A stretch of 54,590 bases of DNA from Bacillus sp. ISL-55 (GTDB lineage Bacteria; Bacillota; Bacilli; Bacillales; Cytobacillaceae). The stretch covers positions 14,648 through 69,237 of the forward strand of contig NZ_JAGGQU010000044.1 in the NCBI RefSeq assembly GCF_018613155.1, in the 5' to 3' direction. Each line of letters opens with the position of its first letter. The stretch's first letter is position 1. A program made the translations under genes and the position numbers. Under the pieces are notes generated by a model. That model saw only the letters and a program-made list of their open reading frames with translations. It was not told the DNA's origin and ran no database searches. Positions 43,925-53,675 of the stretch are shown in pieces.

Positions 43925-45619
43925 ATGAAATTTGAGCACTATACATATACACGCCCGAATTTGGATGAGGTAACTGCCAAATTCGATAATCTGCTGGAAC
44001 AATTCAAAAATGCTGGATCGGTTGAAGAGCAAAGCATTGCAATGAATGGAATCAATGAATTGCGTAATGACGTTGGTACTATGTTCAATCTTTGCTATAT
44101 TCGCCATTCAATCGATACCGAGGATGAATTCTATAAGCAAGAGCAGGATTTCCTGGATGAACTCGCGCCACAGGTAGAGGGTTTGGTAACAAAATATTAT
44201 GAAGCACTTGTTTCATCATCTTACCGAGATGAGCTTGAAGCAAAATGGGGACGCCAGCTATTCGCTCTGGCTGAAGCTCAGTTAAAACAATTTTCACCAG
44301 AGATCGTTCCATTGATGCAGAAGGAGAATAAGCTATCAACTGAATATACAAAGCTTGTGGCTTCTGCAAAAATCATGTTTGAAGGCGAAGAGCGAACTCT
44401 TGCGCAGCTTGATCCTTTTACAGAGTCAAAAGACCGTGAAACAAGAAAGAAAGCAAGTGAAGCCAAATTCGCATTCTTCTCTGAGCACGGAGAAGAGTTT
44501 GACCGCATTTATGATGAGCTTGTAAAAGTGAGGACAGAAATGGCCCACAAGCTTGGCTACAGCAACTTTGTTGAGTTGGCATATTACCGGATGTTCCGTA
44601 CTGACTATGACAGCAGCATGGTAGCAGCATTCAGGGACCAGGTCCACAAATACATTGTTCCGGTTGCGTCAAAGCTTAAGGAACGTCAGAAGAACCGAAT
44701 TGATATCAATGAGTTAAAATATTTTGATGAGCCATTTGATTTCAAAACCGGTAATGCAGCACCTAAGGGAACCCCTGAGTGGATTATTGAGAACGGTCAG
44801 AAAATGTACGATGAGCTGTCACCTGAGACGGGTGAATTTTTCCGTTACATGAATGAGAACAATCTGATGGACCTTGTTGCGAAGAAAGGTAAAGCGGGCG
44901 GAGGATATTGCACATACATTGAAAACTATAAGTCACCATTCATCTTCTCGAACTTTAATGGCACCTCAGGTGATATCGACGTTCTGACGCATGAAGCCGG
45001 GCACGCCTTCCAGGTCTATTCAAGCCGTCATTTTGAAATTCCGGAATATAATTGGCCAACTTATGAGGCTTGCGAAATCCACTCGATGAGCATGGAATTC
45101 TTCACATGGCCATGGATGGAACTATTCTTCAAAGAGGATACCGATAAATATAAATTCTCGCACCTAAGCAGCGGCTTGTTATTCATGCCATACGGAGTTT
45201 CTGTTGATGAATTCCAGCACTGGGTTTACGAAAACCCTGAAGCAACACCTGCAGAAAGGAAGCAGCAATGGCGAGAAATCGAGAAGAAGTATCTCCCGCA
45301 TAAAGATTATGATGGAAATACTTATTTAGAAGAAGGAGGATTCTGGCAGCGACAGGGCCATATCTATAATTCGCCTTTCTACTACATCGATTACACGCTT
45401 GCACAAATTTGTGCATTCCAGTTCTGGAAGCGTTCAAGAGAAAATCAGGAAGAAGCATGGAAGGATTATGCTAACCTTTGCAAGCTGGGAGGAAGTATGG
45501 CTTTCACTGACCTAGTCAAGGAAGCAAACCTTATTTCTCCATTTGAAGAAGGCTGCGTTGAGTCAGTAATTGGCGAAATCGAGCGCTGGCTTGATTCGGT
45601 TGACGATAGCAAGCTGTAA
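43925..45619 (+). CDS. M3-family oligoendopeptidase (PepF-like)
   Basis: 564 aa zinc metallopeptidase with the HExxH site LTHEAGHAFQV (near 355-365) and a later Glu-containing helix (EACEIHSMSMEF) supplying the third ligand. Cytoplasmic, degrades short peptides. RBS AAAGGGGG. It ends at a terminator, and array A3 starts just after. Confidence 0.93.
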   Translation: MKFEHYTYTRPNLDEVTAKFDNLLEQFKNAGSVEEQSIAMNGINELRNDVGTMFNLCYIRHSIDTEDEFYKQEQDFLDELAPQVEGLVTKYYEALVSSSYRDELEAKWGRQLFALAEAQLKQFSPEIVPLMQKENKLSTEYTKLVASAKIMFEGEERTLAQLDPFTESKDRETRKKASEAKFAFFSEHGEEFDRIYDELVKVRTEMAHKLGYSNFVELAYYRMFRTDYDSSMVAAFRDQVHKYIVPVASKLKERQKNRIDINELKYFDEPFDFKTGNAAPKGTPEWIIENGQKMYDELSPETGEFFRYMNENNLMDLVAKKGKAGGGYCTYIENYKSPFIFSNFNGTSGDIDVLTHEAGHAFQVYSSRHFEIPEYNWPTYEACEIHSMSMEFFTWPWMELFFKEDTDKYKFSHLSSGLLFMPYGVSVDEFQHWVYENPEATPAERKQQWREIEKKYLPHKDYDGNTYLEEGGFWQRQGHIYNSPFYYIDYTLAQICAFQFWKRSRENQEEAWKDYANLCKLGGSMAFTDLVKEANLISPFEEGCVESVIGEIERWLDSVDDSKL

Positions 45620-45655
45620 TTAGGAAAAGCGAAGCTCGTGGTGGTTTCGCTTCAG

Positions 45656-45698
45656 ACTGCAGACCAACTTGATGAAAATCAGTTTTCTGCAGTTTTTT
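45656..45698 (+). terminator. Terminator of the M3 peptidase gene
   Basis: ACTGCAGA / TCTGCAGT stem, 22-nt loop, T6 run. Confidence 0.7.
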
Positions 45699-45734
45699 GT
45701 TTGGTAATCAATTTTTATTGATGGATTCGGTATT

Positions 45735-46066
45735 TATCGTGAAGAACGGAACCCTTATGCAGGAGGAAGAGGATGTATAAGGGTGTCTATCGCGAAGAAC
45801 GGAACCCTTATGAAGGAGGAAGAGGGTGCATAAGGGTGTTTATCGCGAATAACGAAACCCTTATGTAGGAGGAAGAGGATGTATAAGGGTGTCTATCGCG
45901 AAGAACGGAACCCTTATGCAGGAGGAAGAGGTTGCATAAGGGTGTCTATCGCCAAGACCGGAACCCTTATGTAGGAGGAAGAGGTTGTATAAGGGTATCT
46001 ATCGCGAAGAACGGAACCTTTATGTAGGAGGAAGAGGATGCATAAGGGTGTCTATCGCCAAGAATG
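45735..46066. repeat. 53-bp tandem hairpin array A3 (6 units plus partial)
   Basis: Units start at 45735, 45788, 45841, 45894, 45947 and 46000; a 14-bp partial runs 46053-46066. Geometry is CCCTTAT, 18 nt (GCAGGAGGAAGAGGATGT), ATAAGGG, 21 nt (TGTCTATCGCGAAGAACGGA plus A). It lies between convergent genes (M3 peptidase and RND). Unit 6 has CCTTTAT, so the stem there is weakened. Confidence 0.97.
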
Positions 46067-46100
46067 GCTCTTTCTCAGAGGATAGCCCTGCATAGAACTT

Positions 46101-46128
46101 AAAAAAGCCCGCATCCACATGCGGGCTT
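46101..46128 (-). terminator. Terminator of the second RND gene
   Basis: AAGCCCGCAT / ATGCGGGCTT; T6 on the minus strand. Confidence 0.92.
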
Positions 46129-46133
46129 CCTGC

Positions 46134-49100
46134 TTACATACTCCGTTCTTTTTTCACCTGTCTGAAGAAAAACACTTCATAAATAACAGGGATCAATATC
46201 AATGTCAACAGGGTGGAGGAGGTGAGCCCTCCAATTACGGTTACTGCCAACCCTTTTGAAATCAGGGTGCCAGATGAAGTAGTGAACGCCAATGGAATCA
46301 ATGCGGCAATCGTTGCGAAGGCCGTCATCAGGATTGGCCGCAGTCTGGTGATTCCTGCTTCCACAAGTGCCTCGCGAATTGGCATCCCTTTTTCAGTCCG
46401 GTTCTGGCCAATACGGTCGACCATTACAATCGCATTGGTCGTTACGATCCCAATCAGCATCAGCAGTCCAATCATGACGCTTACTGACATCGGTTCATCG
46501 GCAATCCACAATCCGAGCAGTGAGCCGATTGGGACGAAAATCAAGGATGACAGGATAATGAACGGAATCCTTGCCTGGCCGAATGTGATCAGCATCGTCA
46601 AATAGACAAGCCCGATGGCCACGACCATCGCAATTCCCAGCTGAGTGAAGGTTTCAACTGTCTCGTCACTGCCGCCTCCGCCTTCGAGAGACACACCCTC
46701 AGGGAGTTCAATATCATTTTGGACACCATCAATGACAGCAGTCGAAACGGCTCTAATATCATTCGAATCAATTTGTGCCGAAACGCGGGCGAATATCTTG
46801 CCGTCTAATTTCTGGATTGAAGTGAATGCTTCCGTTTCTGTAATACTGGCTATTTCGGTGATTGGAATAGGACCTTGTTGAGTGAAGATCATCGTATTTT
46901 TGAGATTCTCTATTGTTTCGGATTTTTCATCATAGGTAATGGAAACACGACGTTCTTCATCGCCTAGTTTCATTGAACCAGCATCAACAGGTTTGGTTTT
47001 ATCAGTTATCGTACCAAGAACCTGGAATCCGGAAACCCCTAATTGGGCAGATTTTTCAGGGTCAATATCCACAATCACTTGCTTTTGTTTCTCGGAAAAA
47101 TTGTTGGATACATATTTCAAATCTTCCTGCTTCATCATGTAATCTTCCACTTTAGCAGCTGCGTCCTGCAGGACAGCCAGGTCAGTAGAATACAAGTCAA
47201 TATTGACATTATTATTTGATGGCGGGCCGCCGGTAGATTGTTCCTGAATGCCTATTTTCGCATCAGGTTCTATAGCTAGAACGATTTCTTCCATTTCTTT
47301 TTCAAGCTCTGGAATGAACTCAGCAACACTTACACCATCTCCCAGACTGATAAAATAGTTAGCCTGGTTCTGGCGTTTAAGCCCCGTCTGGAAGTCCCTG
47401 CTGCCGATTCCAACGGTGACATCATTGATCTCTTTTTTGTCTGCGAACATGTTCTCCACTTTCAAAGAGACTTCATTCGTCTTTTCCAGTGATGTTGAAG
47501 ATGGCAGTTGGAATGTAGCGACAAGAAGTTTTTGCTCTTCATTCGGAATGAACGTGAAACCAAGACCTTTGACAAGGAATCCTGAACCTGCAAGCAGGGC
47601 AATGGACAGGAAGATTACTAGGCTTTTATGGTTCAGTGACCATTTGATTGATGACGCATATGCTCTTTGCATTGCGCCTTCTTTTTCTTCCTTAGGCACC
47701 TTCTTGAAGGAGAATTTAGCCAGGATTGGCACTATTGTTACGGCTACAATTAATGAAGCCAGCAATGAAAATACAATCGTCAGCGCAAAAGGAAGGAAGA
47801 ATTCCCCGGTAATGCCCCCGACAAGTCCCAACGGTAAGAATACAACAACCGTTGTGATAGTTGAGGACGTGATCGCCTTCAGGATTTCCTTAGTAGAATC
47901 CTGAATCAGTTCATCTGTCATAGCTTTATTTGCCTTGCGGACTCGGCGGAAAATGTTTTCAATAACTACGATACTATCATCGACCACCCGGCCAACGGCC
48001 ACGGCCATACCACCTAGTGTCATGATGTTCAATGAAATATCAAGCTGGTTCAAGAAGATCGACGAAATCAACAGTGACAGCGGAATCGATACAATCGCAA
48101 TAATGGTGGCCCTGAAGTTCCTGAGGAAAATCAGAACGGCGATTGAAGCGAATAGTGCCCCTAGCAAACCTTCCTTGACAAGGGTATTGACCGATTTTTC
48201 AATTCCTTCTGCGGAATCGAAGCCAATGGCGTATTCCAGACGGTCGTCATAGCTGTTTATAACCGAAAGTACCTTTTCGGCAACTTCTACCGTATTTGCA
48301 TCCTGCTTTTTAGTAATAGCCATCGATAAAGATTCTTTTTCGTTGTAGCGGGTGATTTCAGGCTTTTCTGTTACAACCTCGATCGAGGCTATATCACCCA
48401 GTTTAACTGTTGGTGCATTTGGAGCGAATTTTGACTGTAAAACCAGGTTCTCGAGTTCATTGATTTCTTCAATTTTTTCTTGAACCCTTACCGGCACCTG
48501 GATTTCATTTTCGTTCAAGTTGCCAGCTGGAAAGCTGAATTTTTTTGCATTGATACTTTCTTTAATCTCATTCAAGCTAAGGGCAAGCTCGCCAGCCTTT
48601 TTCTGATCAACCGTGATTTGAAGGATGTCCTCAGTCATACCGCCAACTGAAACACTGTTTATTCCCTGAATCTTATTCAGTTCGGGAATGATTTCCTCGT
48701 TTACAAGCTGTTCCAGGTCCTGATCTCCTTTTGCAAACAGGGAAATGTTGAAAATCGGGAATGTGCCAAATGAAAAGCGGTTCACATTTGTTTGAACTGT
48801 TTCAGGAAGTCCTGCCTCCTTGATGAAGGAATTGACCTGCTGTTCAGCATCATCCAGTTCGGTATCGAAAGGGAACTCCAGATTGATGATAGCGATACTT
48901 TCAAATGAGGAGCTCTGGATTTTTTTTAATCCATCGATCCCTTTGAATTTAGTCTCCAGCTTTTCTGTCACTTGCTCATTAATATCCTGTGGAGATGCTC
49001 CAGGATAAATAACTTCAACAGAAAGTTGAGGGAATTCGATATTCGGCAGTAAGTCGACCTTCAGACGAGTGAAGGAATAAAGTCCGCCGAGTATTAGCAA

Positions 49101-49160
49101 AAAAGAAATAATAAAAACTGCAAAAGCATTTTTTAGACTGAACCGTGTCAGAAACCCCAT
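46134..49160 (-). CDS. RND-family efflux transporter (second copy)
   Basis: 1008 aa, two six-TM halves with large external loops. N-terminus FSLKNAFAVFIISFLLILGG, then LKVDLLPNIEFPQLSV and YPGASPQDI. The TM4 relay is AVAVGRVVDDSIVVIENIFR. It is distinct from the SwrC-like copy and lacks the long charged C-terminus, so it is not a local duplication. Substrate unknown. Start ATG 49160 after AAGAGGTAT. Confidence 0.9.
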   Translation of the reverse strand: MGFLTRFSLKNAFAVFIISFLLILGGLYSFTRLKVDLLPNIEFPQLSVEVIYPGASPQDINEQVTEKLETKFKGIDGLKKIQSSSFESIAIINLEFPFDTELDDAEQQVNSFIKEAGLPETVQTNVNRFSFGTFPIFNISLFAKGDQDLEQLVNEEIIPELNKIQGINSVSVGGMTEDILQITVDQKKAGELALSLNEIKESINAKKFSFPAGNLNENEIQVPVRVQEKIEEINELENLVLQSKFAPNAPTVKLGDIASIEVVTEKPEITRYNEKESLSMAITKKQDANTVEVAEKVLSVINSYDDRLEYAIGFDSAEGIEKSVNTLVKEGLLGALFASIAVLIFLRNFRATIIAIVSIPLSLLISSIFLNQLDISLNIMTLGGMAVAVGRVVDDSIVVIENIFRRVRKANKAMTDELIQDSTKEILKAITSSTITTVVVFLPLGLVGGITGEFFLPFALTIVFSLLASLIVAVTIVPILAKFSFKKVPKEEKEGAMQRAYASSIKWSLNHKSLVIFLSIALLAGSGFLVKGLGFTFIPNEEQKLLVATFQLPSSTSLEKTNEVSLKVENMFADKKEINDVTVGIGSRDFQTGLKRQNQANYFISLGDGVSVAEFIPELEKEMEEIVLAIEPDAKIGIQEQSTGGPPSNNNVNIDLYSTDLAVLQDAAAKVEDYMMKQEDLKYVSNNFSEKQKQVIVDIDPEKSAQLGVSGFQVLGTITDKTKPVDAGSMKLGDEERRVSITYDEKSETIENLKNTMIFTQQGPIPITEIASITETEAFTSIQKLDGKIFARVSAQIDSNDIRAVSTAVIDGVQNDIELPEGVSLEGGGGSDETVETFTQLGIAMVVAIGLVYLTMLITFGQARIPFIILSSLIFVPIGSLLGLWIADEPMSVSVMIGLLMLIGIVTTNAIVMVDRIGQNRTEKGMPIREALVEAGITRLRPILMTAFATIAALIPLAFTTSSGTLISKGLAVTVIGGLTSSTLLTLILIPVIYEVFFFRQVKKERSM

Positions 49161-49337
49161 TAGGTATACCTCTTTTCTTTAATAAAAAGTTATGCTCTTA
49201 TTCTATATGTCTTTTATGTATATTTCATTTTTAAACTGTAAAAATTCAAGATAGTTTTTACACCATCTTGCGGTTGCAGGAGCAGGGGATTTGTCATCGT
49301 TACTGGGGCTCTTTGCAAAGGGACATTTTAAATTGCA

Positions 49338-49372
49338 CAAAAAATGAAGGTCCGGAGTCAATCCGAACCTTC
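49338..49372 (-). terminator. Terminator of clpE
   Basis: GAAGGTTCGGA / TCCGGACCTTC, T6 on the minus strand. Confidence 0.9.
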
Positions 49373-49379
49373 GAGGCAA

Positions 49380-51536
49380 TTATTTACGTTTTATAGTTAT
49401 ACCGTCATTTTCGATGACTGCTATCAATTCAATCGCATCGGGTTCTTCAAGGATGAAGTCCGCGATTGAATCCTCAAGCTGTTCCTGAATGGAGCGGCGC
49501 AGAGGGCGTGCACCAAATGCAGGATGGTATCCCAGCTCTGAAAGCTTTTCCTTTACTTCAGCTTCAACCTCAAGGCTGATGTTCTGCTCTGAAAGTGTTT
49601 CTTTCATTTCAGAAAGCATCAAGTCGACGATCTGGAGAAGATTTTCTTTTTCAAGTGCCTTGAACTCGATAATGCTGTCAAAGCGGTTCAGGAATTCTGG
49701 CTTGAAGAAACCGCCCAGAGAATCGAGGATACTTGATTCGTTGACAGCGGTGCTCTGGCCGAATCCTACTTTGATCGTTTTGTGTCCGGCTCCAGCATTG
49801 CTTGTCATGATGATGACAGTCTCCTTGAAACTTACAGTGCGGCCCTGGCTGTCAGTCAGGCGGCCATCCTCAAGTATCTGCAGGAACATGTGCTGGACAT
49901 CTGGATGAGCTTTTTCAATTTCATCCAGCAGAATGATGCTATAAGGATTCCGTCTTACTTTTTCGGTCAGCTGGCCAGCTTCATCATGGCCTACATAACC
50001 CGGGGGCGAACCAATCAGCTTCGAAACGCTGTGCTTTTCCATATATTCACTCATGTCAAGACGAACCATTGCATCTTTTGAACCAAAAAGCTCTTCTGCC
50101 AATGTTTTGGTCAGTTCCGTTTTACCGACACCTGTTGGTCCCACGAATAGGAAGGATCCAATTGGTCGATTCTTTGATTTCAAACCAGCACGGCTGCGGC
50201 GGATTGCCTTCGCTACTTTTTGCACAGCTTCTTCCTGGCCAATTACCTTGCCATTAAGGTTTGCGACCAGATTTTTCATCCTTGCTTGTTCGTCTTCCTG
50301 AAGTTTGCCCACTGGAATTCCAGTCTTCTTCTCGATGATTTCCTGGATATGCTGGACTGTAACAACAGGGCGTACTGCATGACCATTGTCATTTAATGCT
50401 TTTTCCAGCTTTGCTTCTTCGTCACGAAGCTTTGCGGCTGTTTCATAATCTTCTTGCTTCAATGCATTTTCCTTTTCCCTGGCGATTTCAGCAAGGCGGT
50501 TTTCTGCATCATTTTTATCTGTATAGTCAGAAACCAGGTTAAGCTTCGATCCGGCTTCATCCATTAAATCGATTGCTTTGTCAGGAAGGAAGCGATCCTG
50601 GATATAACGATGTGATAGCTGTACACATGCATTGATTGTTTCTTCTGAAAAGGATACCTGGTGGAAATCTTCGTACTTGGACTGGATTCCTTTCAGGATT
50701 TCGACAGCTTCCACAACTGTTGGTTCCAGGACATGTATTGGCTGAAAGCGTCTCTCGAGAGCTGCATCCTTTTCAATCTGACGATATTCCTTCAGAGTTG
50801 TCGCACCAACTACCTGCAGTTCACCGCGGGCAAGTGCCGGCTTAAGGATATTGCCTGCATCCATGGATCCCTCGGCAGACCCTGCACCAACAAGCTGGTG
50901 GATTTCATCAATGAACAGAATGATATTTTTACGAGCTTGTAATTCAGAAATTAGCTGTTTCATTCTCTCCTCAAATTGCCCGCGAATTCCTGTATTGGAA
51001 ACCATAGAGGCAACATCTAAGAGATAAACTTCCTTGTTCTTCAGCTTATCTGGGACAGCACCTTCAACTATCTTTAGAGCGAGTCCTTCCGCAATCGCTG
51101 TTTTACCCACACCAGGTTCACCAATAAGCACAGGGTTATTTTTATTCCTTCTATTTAAAATCTCGATCACTCGTTTGACTTCTTCATCTCGTCCAATCAC
51201 CGGGTCAATCAAGCCGGTCTTAGCAATTTGGGTCAAATTTCTTCCATATTGATCAATAAAGCCATTTCCTCCGCCAGCTGTTTTCGTAGCAGCAGCTGCC
51301 GGGTTCTGGTTAGGGGTTTGGTTATACATATTGTCTGAAAACTGTTTGAACATATCATTAAAAGGCGAGCCTCCAAAGCCCGAAATTCCGGACATCGAGT
51401 TGCCAAAGGAAGCACCTAATTTCTCTTTTTCTGTCTGGTAGCAATCTTCGCAGAGCATTAAATGCTTCTGATTACCGTTTAAAGTTACTCTCAACTGGAT
51501 ATTTGCGTGTTTCTCCTGGCAATTTTGACAAAGCAT
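49380..51536 (-). CDS. clpE: ATP-dependent Clp protease ATPase subunit ClpE
   Basis: 718 aa Hsp100 chaperone with an N-terminal zinc finger (Cys3, Cys6, Cys29, Cys32), a Gln/Asn/Gly-rich linker, AAA-1 (Walker [10 protein letters not shown]), a UVR-like coiled coil ([21 protein letters not shown] near 360-380), AAA-2 (Walker [10 protein letters not shown]) and the C-terminal D2 small domain. It hands unfolded proteins to ClpP under heat stress. RBS AAGGAGG. Two CtsR boxes lie upstream. Adjacent to ykvI as in B. subtilis; motAB, which sit nearby there, are missing. Confidence 0.96.
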   Translation of the reverse strand: MLCQNCQEKHANIQLRVTLNGNQKHLMLCEDCYQTEKEKLGASFGNSMSGISGFGGSPFNDMFKQFSDNMYNQTPNQNPAAAATKTAGGGNGFIDQYGRNLTQIAKTGLIDPVIGRDEEVKRVIEILNRRNKNNPVLIGEPGVGKTAIAEGLALKIVEGAVPDKLKNKEVYLLDVASMVSNTGIRGQFEERMKQLISELQARKNIILFIDEIHQLVGAGSAEGSMDAGNILKPALARGELQVVGATTLKEYRQIEKDAALERRFQPIHVLEPTVVEAVEILKGIQSKYEDFHQVSFSEETINACVQLSHRYIQDRFLPDKAIDLMDEAGSKLNLVSDYTDKNDAENRLAEIAREKENALKQEDYETAAKLRDEEAKLEKALNDNGHAVRPVVTVQHIQEIIEKKTGIPVGKLQEDEQARMKNLVANLNGKVIGQEEAVQKVAKAIRRSRAGLKSKNRPIGSFLFVGPTGVGKTELTKTLAEELFGSKDAMVRLDMSEYMEKHSVSKLIGSPPGYVGHDEAGQLTEKVRRNPYSIILLDEIEKAHPDVQHMFLQILEDGRLTDSQGRTVSFKETVIIMTSNAGAGHKTIKVGFGQSTAVNESSILDSLGGFFKPEFLNRFDSIIEFKALEKENLLQIVDLMLSEMKETLSEQNISLEVEAEVKEKLSELGYHPAFGARPLRRSIQEQLEDSIADFILEEPDAIELIAVIENDGITIKRK

Positions 51537-51585
51537 TTAAGTTCCTCCTTCAGGAATATAGTTTCTATTTTAAAATGATCAAAGG

Positions 51586-51599
51586 TTTTTTTTTTTTTT
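51586..51599 (-). repeat. Homopolymer tract (14 T on plus) in the clpE leader
   Basis: An A14 run in the transcribed leader, about 50-60 nt before the clpE ATG. It is flanked by GATCAAAG and CTTTGATC, an 8-bp inverted repeat that places it in a hairpin loop. Confidence 0.8.
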
Positions 51600-51602
51600 G
51601 AC

Positions 51603-51659
51603 TTTGACTATCTTTGATCAATTTAGTTTCATTATAATTTGACCTTATTTGACTTTCAA
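51603..51659 (-). promoter_or_regulatory. clpE promoter with two CtsR operators
   Basis: On the minus strand: TTGAAA (51654-51659), 17 nt, TATAAT (51631-51636). CtsR box 1, AGTCAAATAAGGTCAAA (51638-51654), fills the spacer and is a perfect heptad pair. Box 2, GATCAAAGATAGTCAAA (51603-51619), lies downstream of the start with one mismatch. CtsR would block initiation and elongation; heat relieves it. Confidence 0.9.
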
Positions 51660-51773
51660 GGGATTTGTTTGTGGTAATTTTTACTAAACCCTTCCATTCG
51701 AAAGTCCTCTTGAAAAAAGCTCGTCATGGTTTGTCTATCCTTACATATATTGAGAAGGAGGGAGGGGAACGGT

Positions 51774-52817
51774 TTGAAGACGAATTGGGGTGCTGCCTTT
51801 CAAATCGCTGCTGTTTATGTTGGTACTGTTGTGGGAGCCGGTTTTGCGACGGGAAGGGAAATCGTTGAATTTTTTTCCCGCTTTGGCATAGTTGGATTGA
51901 TTGGGGTTTTCATGGCGGGATACATTCTTACATATCTGGGTGCAAAATTAATGCGCATCGCAGCAGCTATCGGGGCCCAATCTTATGAAGAAATGAATGT
52001 ACATTTATTTGGGAGATTTTTTGGGAGAATCATCAATATAATGATGCTTTTTATGCTGCTTGGAGTTTGTGCTGTTATGCTTTCAGGTGCAGGGGCAGTT
52101 TTTGAGGAGCAGCTTGGATTAAGCAAATCACTTGGGATCTTTATCACGATTGCAATGTCACTTGCCGTTATGGTCGTCGGGTTGAAGGGCGTTTTTGCTG
52201 TTAATACCTTTGTGGTGCCGATGATGATCTTGTTCAGTCTGATTTTATTTTTCCTGTCAGTCAGGTTGCCAGGATTCATAGAGCAGGTCGTTTTTATTCC
52301 ATATGCAGAGGATGGCTGGAAGGCGGTCATCGGTCCGTTTTCCTATACAGCCCTGAACCTGTCGCTTGCCCAGGCAGTTCTGGTTCCTGTTGCAGCAGAG
52401 ATCAAAGACGATAATACTGTAAAATGGGGAGGGATCCTCGGCGGGATTGCGCTGACATTGATCCTGCTTTCAAGCCATTTGACCTTAATCATGCTCCCAG
52501 GGTTCGAAACATTTGAAATACCGATGGCAGTTGTCATGAAGCAGCTAGCTGCAGGACTTTACTGGATTTTTGTCCTGATTGTCTATGGTGAAATCTTCAC
52601 ATCTGTAATCGGCAATATTTTTGGTCTTGAAAGGCAGATTCAAAAATATATCAAGGTGCCAAGCTTGCTCGTTGTCTCACTGCTCTTTTTAATTTGTTAT
52701 TTTATCAGCTTGATCGATTATGGAACACTTCTTTCGATCCTGTATCCGGTTTTTGGCTATATCAGTTTAATCTTTATAGTGTTGTTATGGATGAAACCAG
52801 TTAATGCAAACAAATAA
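51774..52817 (+). CDS. ykvI: YkvI-family membrane transporter
   Basis: 347 aa, about ten membrane segments. Begins KTNWGAAFQIAAVYVGTVVG, then AGFATGREIVEFFSRFG, typical of YkvI (APC-like fold, substrate unknown). The start is TTG 51774, 6 nt after GGAGGGG; the ATG at 51726 is before the ribosome site. Divergent from clpE; the intergenic region carries CtsR boxes but nothing clearly for ykvI. Confidence 0.9.
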   Translation: MKTNWGAAFQIAAVYVGTVVGAGFATGREIVEFFSRFGIVGLIGVFMAGYILTYLGAKLMRIAAAIGAQSYEEMNVHLFGRFFGRIINIMMLFMLLGVCAVMLSGAGAVFEEQLGLSKSLGIFITIAMSLAVMVVGLKGVFAVNTFVVPMMILFSLILFFLSVRLPGFIEQVVFIPYAEDGWKAVIGPFSYTALNLSLAQAVLVPVAAEIKDDNTVKWGGILGGIALTLILLSSHLTLIMLPGFETFEIPMAVVMKQLAAGLYWIFVLIVYGEIFTSVIGNIFGLERQIQKYIKVPSLLVVSLLFLICYFISLIDYGTLLSILYPVFGYISLIFIVLLWMKPVNANK

Positions 52818-52846
52818 AAAAGAAGGGGAGCCCCCTTCTTTTTTAT
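52816..52846 (+). terminator. Bidirectional terminator (ykvI / lipoprotein)
   Basis: AAAAAAGAAGGGG / CCCCTTCTTTTTT, AGC loop. Overlaps the lipoprotein stop. Confidence 0.93.
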
Positions 52847-53499
52847 TTGTTTTCTGCCAAAATCGTTTTGGCCATTTCCATGAACGCGTTGCGGTGGTCA
52901 GCGTCTTCTTTTGTGAATAGAGTCAGCTTTAAAGGCTGTTCCTCATTTTTAATTAAATAAGTAGTGACGATGTCTGACCCACTTTTCGTTTCCATTGCCC
53001 AAGCATTGGTGAAGAATGGGTCTTCAGGTGTTTGTGCTTCTTTTACCTCAGGTCCAACAGCCGCTAGCTGTGCTTTTGAATTTTCTTCTACTAAATCCCA
53101 CTCTGCGTCGGCTGGAAGCAATTCTATCCTCATGAACAGACTGTCGTCTTCAGTCCACATCAGAACATCTTTGTTAGGTTCCTCTGCTGACAATTCATAT
53201 CCAGGCAAAACATACATCGAGTAGTTTTGATTATCATTGTATTTTAAGAAAGCAGTTTCTTCCTTTTGTTCGCCATTCACTGTATAAGCAATGTTTTGCT
53301 CCATAATGCGGATCAAGCCCTCTTCATTAGCTTTCTCCTGGTCTGTTGTCTTTTGGTCTTCTTCATTTTTCTCTGGCGCAGCAGCCGGCTGGGCAGCAGG
53401 TGTTTTGTCTGTTGACTCCGATTCTTCCGGAGCACCACAGCCTGCAATGAATAATGCTGATAATCCGATAATTGCAAATGACTTTGCTAATTTTTTCAT
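52843..53499 (-). CDS. Predicted lipoprotein, unknown function
   Basis: 218 aa. Lipobox LFIAGC (Cys at residue 21), then a Glu/Ala/Pro/Lys-rich linker to about 60 and a globular domain (IMEQNIAYTVNGEQKEETAFL, MYVLPGYELSAEEPNKDVL). No recognised domain. It would be anchored to the outer face of the membrane. Confidence 0.85.
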   Translation of the reverse strand: MKKLAKSFAIIGLSALFIAGCGAPEESESTDKTPAAQPAAAPEKNEEDQKTTDQEKANEEGLIRIMEQNIAYTVNGEQKEETAFLKYNDNQNYSMYVLPGYELSAEEPNKDVLMWTEDDSLFMRIELLPADAEWDLVEENSKAQLAAVGPEVKEAQTPEDPFFTNAWAMETKSGSDIVTTYLIKNEEQPLKLTLFTKEDADHRNAFMEMAKTILAENK

Positions 53500-53622
53500 G
53501 TTTAATTGCCCCCTGTAATTTCGTATGGTGATTTCTACATTTTTAGACGGAATATAATTATGAAAGTTACAATACTTGTCGCATTTACAAAAATATCATG
53601 GACAAGCAAATTGGACAATAAT

Positions 53623-53663
53623 AAAAATGACCCATAAGCCAATTAGTGGCATGGGTCATTTTT
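53623..53663 (-). terminator. Terminator of the CPBP gene
   Basis: AAAAATGACCCAT / ATGGGTCATTTTT, 15-nt loop; bidirectional. Confidence 0.9.
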
Positions 53664-53675
53664 AAGGTGCAGAGC

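Noticed and set aside
46134-49160. Second RND gene as a local duplicate of the swrC-like gene
   Set aside because: The N-terminal motifs and C-terminus differ clearly, so they are separate family branches.
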